A stretch of 64,000 nt of DNA from Alteriqipengyuania_B sp035481675 (GTDB taxonomy: Bacteria; Pseudomonadota; Alphaproteobacteria; Sphingomonadales; Sphingomonadaceae). The number at the start of each line of letters is the position of its first letter. Position 1 is the stretch's first letter. This document shows positions 57,950-64,000 of the stretch, in pieces. Where the stretch lies: assembly GCF_035481675.1 (NCBI RefSeq), contig NZ_JAYJJW010000001.1, positions 1,054,001 to 1,118,000 on the forward strand, in the 5' to 3' direction. The position numbers and the translations under genes were made by a program. The notes beneath the pieces are model-generated. The model saw only the letters and a list, made by a program, of their open reading frames with translations, was not told where the DNA came from and made no database searches.

Positions 57950-59335
57950 TTATTCTGCCGGATGCATGACCGGCGGCCCGGACTTGCGCGGATTGGCGAA
58001 GCGCACCAGCTTGCGCAGCCGCGCGGTCAACGCGCCGTGCTCTCCCATCCAGTCGTAATATTCGCGGTACTTCGGATCCTCGGCCAGCAGGTGCGCCTCT
58101 TCGGTACGCGCGCGCCAGTAATAAATCGCGCTCACCACGCCGAGGAACACGGTGTTGCGGACCATGTCGGTAGTCGATCCGTTGACGACCGCGAAGGGCA
58201 GCACGCTGCTCCACCAGAACAGGTTCTTCGACACATAGGCCGGGTGGCGGGTGAAGGCATAAGGACCGTTCGTCACGACCCCGCGATAGGTGAGGTTCGA
58301 AAAGCGGATGCCGAAAGCGAAGGTCGCCCAGGCATAGACCGCGGTCAGGAACACCAGCCAGCTCATCCAGACCCACAGCAACAGCTCGCTGCCGCCCAGC
58401 CAATGCGCCCAGCCGCCGGTGCCCACCTCGTATCCCAGCAGGCCACCCTCGCCGTTGGTGAAGATGCCCGGGCCGCCCATGATGCCCCACACCAGCGGCG
58501 GGTAGCAGATCAGCGCCGCGATCCAGCCCGCCAGCAACGGGTTGCCGCTGCGGATGTGGCTGTCGAGCGGGCGGAAGGTGAGCAGGTAACCGACCGTGCC
58601 GATCTGCACGTCGACCAGGAACAGCGCAGCGAACAGCACCTCGCCCAGCGCCACCGGATTGCCCGCGACCGCGCCGATGTCGGCCATCACGAGGTAGGAA
58701 AAGCCGCCCGGAATGATGGAGAGCATGAAGGCGGTGAAAAACGCCTTGATGAACCAGGCGCGGCCATGCTTCTTCACCGCCGCCATTTCCCAGCCATCGC
58801 GGCCGAGCAGCATCGCGCCGAAATGCCAGCTGGCATCGCGCGGTTCGACCATGCGGCGGTCGATCCACAGGACATAGGGCACGGACAGCAGGACCAGCGG
58901 GATCGCCGCATAGCCGAGCACGTGCATCGAGAACTGGTAGCTACCGTTCCAGTACCACCGGCCGAGGCAGTAGAAAGCCGCGATCAGTGCAAAGGTGGTC
59001 CACAGCCCGGCGAGCTTGACCACGGACACATCCAGTACGGCATGCAAGGGGCGCGGGTCGTCCCACGCCATCCCGGTCGAGGCATTGCGGTGGACTTTCT
59101 CGACCACCACCGACCACACGCTCATCGCGAGGCCGGAGAAGACCACGCCGAGCAATGCGGCATAGGGCCCGTCGAGCCGGCCCAGGGCGGGGTCGAAGCC
59201 GAAATGGGGGGCGATGGCAGGCCAGTTGCGGCACACCATGACCCACGCGGCAAGCGTCGCCAGCCCGACGAGGCCGACGGCGGCGCTGACATCGCTAACC
59301 GGGCGGGCCGCGGGGATCGTGCGCGTGGTGTCCAT
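57950..59335 (-). CDS. multi-spanning membrane protein with isoprenylcysteine-methyltransferase-like C-terminus
   Basis: This 461-residue membrane protein has about ten hydrophobic helices. The C-terminal part (GPYAFTRHPAYVSKNLFWW near residue 363-381 and YYWRARTEEAHLLAEDPKYREYYD near 410-433) matches the ICMT/PEMT-type methyltransferase pattern, with the RHP and the conserved Glu pair. The N-terminal half has no clear family. It may methylate a lipid or small molecule, but the donor and target are not evident. It converges with gshA, with six bases between the stops. Confidence 0.75.
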   Translation of the reverse strand: MDTTRTIPAARPVSDVSAAVGLVGLATLAAWVMVCRNWPAIAPHFGFDPALGRLDGPYAALLGVVFSGLAMSVWSVVVEKVHRNASTGMAWDDPRPLHAVLDVSVVKLAGLWTTFALIAAFYCLGRWYWNGSYQFSMHVLGYAAIPLVLLSVPYVLWIDRRMVEPRDASWHFGAMLLGRDGWEMAAVKKHGRAWFIKAFFTAFMLSIIPGGFSYLVMADIGAVAGNPVALGEVLFAALFLVDVQIGTVGYLLTFRPLDSHIRSGNPLLAGWIAALICYPPLVWGIMGGPGIFTNGEGGLLGYEVGTGGWAHWLGGSELLLWVWMSWLVFLTAVYAWATFAFGIRFSNLTYRGVVTNGPYAFTRHPAYVSKNLFWWSSVLPFAVVNGSTTDMVRNTVFLGVVSAIYYWRARTEEAHLLAEDPKYREYYDWMGEHGALTARLRKLVRFANPRKSGPPVMHPAE

Positions 59336-59392
59336 ACCCCTCGCGCCGTAGCGCAGAAGGGTTAATGCCGCGGTAAAGGCCGCGGGCGAGCC

Positions 59393-60730
59393 CTAGCGGT
59401 AGGCGTTGATGCGGCCGTTGTCTTCCAGGATATACATCGTCCCGCCGGCCACGATCGGCGGCAGGGAAACGCCGCTGTTCAGCTGCTGGAAGTCGGCGAT
59501 GGCGCCCGACATTACGTCGACGCGCTTGACCGCACCGCGGCTGCTGGCGACCCACAGCGAATTGCCGGCGAGCACCGGCCCGGTCCAGAAAATCTCGCCC
59601 TCGCGGTCCTTCGCGTCGCGGTAGCGGTCGAGCTGGGAAATCCAGCGGACCTTGCCGGTCGTGCGCTGGATGGACAGCAGTTCCGCCTCGTCCGTCAGCA
59701 CGAACAGCCACTCGCCCGCCACCGCGGGGGTGGAAATACCGGCGATGTTGAGTTCCCACTGGCGCTGGCCGCTCAGCAGGTCGTAGGCTGCCATGCGGCC
59801 GCCCTGCCCCAGTGCGTAGACCTTGCCCGACTCGATGATCGGCCCGGCGTCGACGTCGGTCAGCGTGCCGACCTGGGTGGAAATCGAGGTGCGGGCAAGC
59901 GCGTCGGACCACAGGTTGCGGCCGTTTTCGTACCGATAGGCGGTCAGTTCGCCAGAGCTATAACCCGCAATGACCGAACCCTGCGCTGCCGCCGGGGCAC
60001 CGACGCCGAAGACGCCGGCAGTGCCTGCGGCTGCCGTGTCCGACCAGATGGCCGAACCGTCGAGCGTGCTCAGTGCGTGGATCTGGTTGTCCTGCGTCAT
60101 CACGAAGACCTGGTTGAAGGCCACGGTGGGTGCGTTGCGCAGCGGACCGGCGGGCTTCACCTGCCAGCGGATTTCACCCGTGTCGGCGCTCATCGCCACG
60201 ACGTTGCCGGTGCCATCGGTCGCGAACAGCTGGCCGCCGGCATAGCTGACGCCGCCGCCGAAGGCAGCGTTCTGCGAACCGTCAGGCCGCTCCAGCGCCT
60301 TGGTCCACAGCGCACCGCCGCTCGCCGCGTCGAACGCGCGGATCGTGCCGCTGGTGTCGACCACGAACAGCTTGCCGCCGCCGACCACCGGAGAGGAGCC
60401 GAGACGGCGCCGGTCGTTGGAGCCTTCGATCTGCGCGGTCCATGCCAGCGCCGGCGTGGCGCCGAGCGCGACGTGGCCGATGGCGTTGCTGGCCGCGCCG
60501 CCCGGCTGGGGCCAGTCCGCGTTCGCCTGCGCTGCCGGCACGATCACCGACACGCCTGCGAGCGAGGGATCGACCACTGCGCCCGCGCGGATCTGCGACA
60601 AGATCGGCACCCGGTTGCCGACCGTCGGCGTGGTCGTCTTGTCGTCGCTGCCGCCGAAGATGCCGCAACCGGATACGGCCAGCGCCATCGCCGAAACCGC
60701 GAGGAAAGAGAAAGGCTTGGTGCGGGTCAT
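59393..60730 (-). CDS. bamB: outer membrane protein assembly factor BamB
   Basis: BamB is a lipoprotein of the BAM complex that inserts outer-membrane beta-barrels. The 445-residue protein has lipobox AVSGC (Cys near residue 22) and an eight-bladed PQQ-type propeller with repeats such as LFVVDTSGTIRAFDAASGGALWT and VYALGQGGRMAAYDLLSGQRQWE. It follows the YfgM-like gene after 19 bases. The der GTPase gene that usually follows in this group is absent here. Confidence 0.92.
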   Translation of the reverse strand: MTRTKPFSFLAVSAMALAVSGCGIFGGSDDKTTTPTVGNRVPILSQIRAGAVVDPSLAGVSVIVPAAQANADWPQPGGAASNAIGHVALGATPALAWTAQIEGSNDRRRLGSSPVVGGGKLFVVDTSGTIRAFDAASGGALWTKALERPDGSQNAAFGGGVSYAGGQLFATDGTGNVVAMSADTGEIRWQVKPAGPLRNAPTVAFNQVFVMTQDNQIHALSTLDGSAIWSDTAAAGTAGVFGVGAPAAAQGSVIAGYSSGELTAYRYENGRNLWSDALARTSISTQVGTLTDVDAGPIIESGKVYALGQGGRMAAYDLLSGQRQWELNIAGISTPAVAGEWLFVLTDEAELLSIQRTTGKVRWISQLDRYRDAKDREGEIFWTGPVLAGNSLWVASSRGAVKRVDVMSGAIADFQQLNSGVSLPPIVAGGTMYILEDNGRINAYR

Positions 60731-60749
60731 TCGAAAATCCTCTGAAGTC

Positions 60750-61532
60750 CTATTCGGCTGCGGCCGGCGCTGCCGCGCCTTGCGGGCCGACGATCTCCGC
60801 CACGTTGTCGATCGCATCGAAGCCGAGCGATCCGGCCAGTTGCCGGGTGCGCTGGCGGATCGTGTTCGGCAGTGTATCGTCCTGGGCGATTGCGACCAGC
60901 AGCGGGCCGGCTTGGTTCGGCTTTCCCTGTGCAAGATAGGCGTGCGCGCTCATTTCGGCAGCGCTGGCGAACCACGGGTTGCCCGGTTTTGCGAGCGGGG
61001 CCAACCGCTGGATCACGTCCGACGGCTGCATCGTGTCGTAACCGGCGGCAACCGCGCGGATCGTCGCCCCGTCGCGCAGCGCAGCGGGCGCATCGCCCAT
61101 GGCGGCGACTTGGTCGAACAGCTTGATCGCTTCCGCGTTGTTACCCTGCCGCTGGGCGGCAGACGCGCGCAGCATGATCGCTGCTGCCTGCTGGGCCGGA
61201 CCGCCATCGGCCTCCACCGTGGCGAGCGTTTCGCTGGCGTTCGCATTGCCTTCGACCTGGTCGATGCCGCGGATCAGCTCTTCGGAAACGACCTCGCGCT
61301 CGGCCTTCTGGCTGGAATTCCACCACAGGTAGCCGCCGAACGCCGCCAGCAGCAGTACGACGCCCGCGACGATGGCCGTGCCATATTTCTTGGCGAAGCC
61401 TTCGAACGTATCGGTACGGACCGCCTCGTCCACTTCGCGCAGCAGGGCTTCCTGCTCCGCATCGGCGACGCGTTCCTTCTTGCTGGGCTCATTGCCGATA
61501 CTTGCCGGCGGGGTCTTGGGTGTCAGGGCCAC
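60750..61532 (-). CDS. YfgM-like tetratricopeptide protein
   Basis: This 260-residue inner-membrane protein has a cytosolic N-terminus (VDEAVRTDTFEGFAKKYG), one membrane helix at about 51-70 (TAIVAGVVLLLAAFGGYLWW) and a periplasmic TPR region (about 95-250, AIMLRASAAQRQGNNAEAIKLFDQV). This is the YfgM/ancillary SecYEG-translocon-factor layout. It lies directly upstream of bamB, as in many proteobacteria, and the two probably serve outer-membrane protein assembly. Confidence 0.87.
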   Translation of the reverse strand: MALTPKTPPASIGNEPSKKERVADAEQEALLREVDEAVRTDTFEGFAKKYGTAIVAGVVLLLAAFGGYLWWNSSQKAEREVVSEELIRGIDQVEGNANASETLATVEADGGPAQQAAAIMLRASAAQRQGNNAEAIKLFDQVAAMGDAPAALRDGATIRAVAAGYDTMQPSDVIQRLAPLAKPGNPWFASAAEMSAHAYLAQGKPNQAGPLLVAIAQDDTLPNTIRQRTRQLAGSLGFDAIDNVAEIVGPQGAAAPAAAE

Positions 61533-61647
61533 AAAAAGCCACTTTCGCTGTCAATTTCGGAATGGCGCGCTCTTTAGCGCATGGCGGGGACTATTCAACT
61601 GGTCCGCCGAAGATGTCGTCCGGCAAATGAAGTTGCGGTGAACCGGC

Positions 61648-62802
61648 TCAGGCCTGCAGGCGGGCGTGGGCCGGCAGGAAACGGTTGTAGAGATCTCGGT
61701 AGGCCTCGATCATCCGCGCCTCGCCGTATTCGGCCGTCACGTTCGCCTTGTTTGCCATGCCGATGCGCTCGCGCAGCTCGGCGTCGGAACTCAGGGTGCG
61801 GACGGCCTGAATAAGTGCCTCGCTATCGCCGGGCGGGACGATGAATTCCTCGTTTTCGGGCGCGACCATGGCGAAGATGTCGCCGACATCGGGCGCGGCG
61901 ACCGGAAGCCCGGCGGCCATCGCCTCCAGCACCGAAATCGGAAACTGTTCGCTGTCGGAAGAGAGCGCGAAGATATCGAGGAGGCCGATCACCTTCGCTG
62001 GATCCTTCACGTGGCCGGGCAGGTGGACGCGGTCGCTTATCTCGTATCGGTCCGCAGTCTCGAGGATGGCCTCGCGCTCCGGCCCCTCTCCGAAAATGAC
62101 GAGGTGCCAGTTGTCGGGCAGTTTGCCGACGACTTCCACCAACCGGTCGAGGCGTTTCACCTCGCGCAAACCAGCCATGGTACCGAGCCACATTTCGCCC
62201 GGCCGCTTGATCAGGCGCGGCAGGGCGCTGCGCTTCGGCTTCTTGCGGAAGGCGGACACGTCGATACCGTTGGGAATGCGCTTCACGCGGTCCGCCGGCT
62301 GGCTCCAGGTCTGGCGCGCGATCCGGCCGAGGATGTGCGACGGCACGACGACCGCCGCCGACCGGCCAAGCGCGATCCGGCGATACCAGTTGCGCGACCA
62401 CTTCAGCTTCTTCGCCTCGTCCGAATTGAAGCCGTCCTCGTGGTGGATCAGCGGCGGCAGGCCCATCCGCTCCGCAAAGGCGGTGTGCGCCATCGCGGCG
62501 TCCATCGCGCCCCAGTTATAGGTCAGGATGAGGTCGTAATTCGCCATCGCCTGCGCCATTTTCAGCAGGCGGCGCGGCGTGGGCTTGCCCGTCAAGGAGG
62601 GGAAGCTGCGGGGATAGCGCACGCGAAGGCCCGGCTTGATCGCCTTGGAGGCGCCGTACTGGTTCCTGTCGGCGGAAACGATCTCGTGCTCGGCAGAGCG
62701 GCCGAAGGCATTGATCAGTTGGACGCTGCGCAGTTCCTTGCCGCCGGGGGCGAAGCTGGAATGCAGGTGAAGGATGCGCGCGGGCCGGCGGGCTTCGCTC
62801 AT
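61648..62802 (-). CDS. glycosyltransferase family 4 protein
   Basis: This 384-residue GT-B enzyme has the N-terminal ILHLHSSFAPGGKELRSVQL and the C-terminal GT4 donor-site pattern VIFGEGPEREAILE, then DIFALSSDSEQFPISVLEAMAAGLPVAA (E-x7-E near residue 298-306). It transfers a sugar to an unknown acceptor, perhaps in surface polysaccharide synthesis; no other glycan genes are beside it. Its ATG overlaps the stop of the alpha/beta hydrolase gene (ATGA). Confidence 0.88.
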   Translation of the reverse strand: MSEARRPARILHLHSSFAPGGKELRSVQLINAFGRSAEHEIVSADRNQYGASKAIKPGLRVRYPRSFPSLTGKPTPRRLLKMAQAMANYDLILTYNWGAMDAAMAHTAFAERMGLPPLIHHEDGFNSDEAKKLKWSRNWYRRIALGRSAAVVVPSHILGRIARQTWSQPADRVKRIPNGIDVSAFRKKPKRSALPRLIKRPGEMWLGTMAGLREVKRLDRLVEVVGKLPDNWHLVIFGEGPEREAILETADRYEISDRVHLPGHVKDPAKVIGLLDIFALSSDSEQFPISVLEAMAAGLPVAAPDVGDIFAMVAPENEEFIVPPGDSEALIQAVRTLSSDAELRERIGMANKANVTAEYGEARMIEAYRDLYNRFLPAHARLQA

Positions 62803-63662
62803 CCCGCTTTCCCCAGCAGCGCGTCGATGGCGGCGATGGCCTCCGGCTCCGCCAGCGTCGGCGCATGGCCCACGCGGGGCACCGTGACGCTTTCCAGCCC
62901 GTCGATCCGGGCCAGCATGGCGTCGCGCGTGGCGGGCGTCAGCAAGTCGGACTGCTCGCCGCGCACCAGCAGGCCCGGCCGCCCGCCCAGAGCCTCGAAG
63001 GCGGGCCACAGGTCGACATCGGGCGCGCCGTCCGACTGGCGGAAGGGTTCGGCGATCTTCATGTCATAATCGAACACGATCCGCCCGTTGCCGCCCACGG
63101 TCATGCATTTCTTGGCAAAGGCGAGCCAGTCTTCCAGCGACCAGTCGGGGAACGTCTCCCCGTGTCCTTCCTGCAGGGACCGCGCCGCGTGCATCCACGT
63201 GGGATAGCTGCCGCCGACGCCGACATAGGTCTTGATGCGTTCGATCCCCTCTGGGTCGATGTCGGGGCCGATATCATTGATGACATAGCCGGCGATCTTG
63301 CCGCCATGCATCGTCGCCAGCAGCGAGGTCACGAGACCGCCGAGCGAGGTCCCGATGGCGACGAACCGCTCGATCTCCGCCTGGTCAAGCAGCGCGGCGA
63401 CGTCGCCGGCATAGACCACCGGGTTATAGGTCATCGGGTCGCGCGCATATTCGCTGTCGCCCCGGCCGCGGAAATCCACGCACAGCACGCGGCGCTTGCC
63501 GGCCAGGTGCTCCGCCAGCTCCTCGAAATCGCGGGCGTTGCGGGTCAGGCCCGGCATGCAGATCACGGGGAGCGCAGCCGCGTCGCCGTCGTAGTGGCGG
63601 TAATGCAGCTTCAGCCCGTCAGGACTGTCCCAATAGCGGTCTTCGTGGGCGGCACTGGCCAA
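62799..63662 (-). CDS. alpha/beta hydrolase
   Basis: This 287-residue hydrolase has the oxyanion segment CMPGLTRNARDFEELAEHL, the nucleophile elbow GTSLGG (Ser near residue 104), an acid in RGEQSDLLTPA and a His in VPRVGHAPTLAEP. The substrate is unknown. The start is uncertain: TTG at 63662 follows GGGGAGGGG at good spacing, whereas another TTG at 63707 gives 15 extra residues without a ribosome binding site. It is coupled to the glycosyltransferase gene. Confidence 0.82.
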   Translation of the reverse strand: MASAAHEDRYWDSPDGLKLHYRHYDGDAAALPVICMPGLTRNARDFEELAEHLAGKRRVLCVDFRGRGDSEYARDPMTYNPVVYAGDVAALLDQAEIERFVAIGTSLGGLVTSLLATMHGGKIAGYVINDIGPDIDPEGIERIKTYVGVGGSYPTWMHAARSLQEGHGETFPDWSLEDWLAFAKKCMTVGGNGRIVFDYDMKIAEPFRQSDGAPDVDLWPAFEALGGRPGLLVRGEQSDLLTPATRDAMLARIDGLESVTVPRVGHAPTLAEPEAIAAIDALLGKAG

Positions 63663-63746
63663 TGGTCTGATCCCCTCCCCGCGAGCCGGGCGCGGCGCGC
63701 GTGTCAATGGCTTGCGCTGCTAGCGCCCCTCGCCCACTTAGGGAAG

Positions 63747-64000
63747 ATGCCGCGCAATCCCGACCCTGTCGCCTACCGCCCCGCGCCGATCATCGGGGAG
63801 GTGGCGCAGTGGCTGGGCGATCCGGTCGCGCCCGCCGATTTCCCGCAGACTGTTTTGCGTTTCCGCAACGACCGTGCAGCGGCGCAAGTCGGGCTGCAAA
63901 GCCTGCCGGACGAGGACTGGATCCGCCATTTCGGCCGGTTCGAGCCGCTGGCAGACAACCTCCCTCACCCCCTCGCCCTGCGCTATCACGGGCACCAGTT
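63747..64000 (+). CDS. selO: SelO (YdiU) protein adenylyltransferase, 3' end cut by window
   Basis: This is the first 84 residues of a pseudokinase-fold enzyme that AMPylates proteins. The recognisable part is YRPAPIIGEVAQWLGDPV, FPQTVLRFRN and the start of the SelO block NLPHPLALRYHGHQ at the end of the window. The catalytic lysine and metal ligands lie beyond the edge. GGGAAG precedes the ATG at 63747. It diverges from the alpha/beta hydrolase gene. Confidence 0.85.
   Translation, partial: MPRNPDPVAYRPAPIIGEVAQWLGDPVAPADFPQTVLRFRNDRAAAQVGLQSLPDEDWIRHFGRFEPLADNLPHPLALRYHGHQ

Noticed and set aside
1..64000. CRISPR arrays, tRNA/rRNA genes, insertion sequences and prophage genes
   Set aside because: None was seen on reading both strands: no regularly spaced long direct repeats, no CCA-ended cloverleaf candidate, and no transposase or integrase motifs.

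Overview
The window is a gene-dense, GC-rich stretch of an alphaproteobacterial chromosome, most probably Sphingomonadales (Erythrobacteraceae-like). The evidence is a CcrM-type GANTC methyltransferase, a MucR/Ros regulator, DUF1489, DUF1285 and DUF3597 proteins, GGAAC-N16/17-CGTT stress promoters, and alphaproteobacterial gene orders such as tsaB-rimI-mucR-fur-plsC-miaB-phoH-ybeY-corC and mutY-DUF721-dsbA-dsbA-smc. No rRNA, tRNA, CRISPR array, insertion sequence or prophage was seen. Both ends cut a gene: a sigma54-type response regulator on the left (5' end missing) and selO on the right (3' end missing).

Layout. 1-8.6 kb: sigma54-type activator, folP, a flavin reductase, a lower-GC three-gene cassette with a membrane-tethered LuxR-type regulator (3265-4617), ccrM with an unusual upstream region, an SDR, a Na+/Ca2+ exchanger and rnhB. 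8.6-17.5 kb: sugar dehydrogenase lipoprotein, GNAT, DUF1285, Nudix, CCA transferase, a secreted protein, parC, a PfpI-type stress protein and a DUF4349 lipoprotein. 17.5-30 kb: ferredoxin with two tandem cysteine desulfurases, an alpha/beta hydrolase, a TonB-like protein behind a Zur-like box, DUF3597, DUF885, GH16, two DUF937-type proteins, an M16 protease and NfuA. 30-39 kb: RutE-like reductase, a 308-bp non-coding block full of inverted repeats, then the conserved tsaB-to-corC run and a LysR regulator. 39-48 kb: small orphan gene, PpiB, amidohydrolase, MgtE, DUF1489, small stress and secreted proteins, FrnE-like DsbA, NudC, serine hydrolase, a leaderless membrane peptide gene. 48-64 kb: mutY, DUF721, two DsbA-like proteins, smc, an SRAP/ubiA group, rsmE, gshA, a methyltransferase-like membrane protein, bamB with a YfgM-like protein, a glycosyltransferase, an alpha/beta hydrolase and selO.

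Most genes are housekeeping: folate, Fe-S clusters, RNA maturation, chromosome segregation and methylation, envelope assembly, thiol-redox. The least expected signals are regulatory. Three genes (DUF3597, a PfpI-type protein and a DUF937-type protein) have a 5'-leader hairpin with the ribosome binding site in the loop and the last G of the Shine-Dalgarno opening the 3' arm. In two of them the hairpin starts where transcription from an EcfG-like promoter should start. The ccrM upstream region has five GANTC sites in 133 bp, two of them in opposite arms of one hairpin, plus a consensus DnaA box and a 16-bp palindrome. Other notable sites are a Zur-like palindrome before the tonB-like gene, a LacI-like palindrome between the amidohydrolase and mgtE genes, 11-bp tandem repeats before the DUF4349 gene, and two probable leaderless promoters.

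All family names come from reading motifs by eye; no database search was run.
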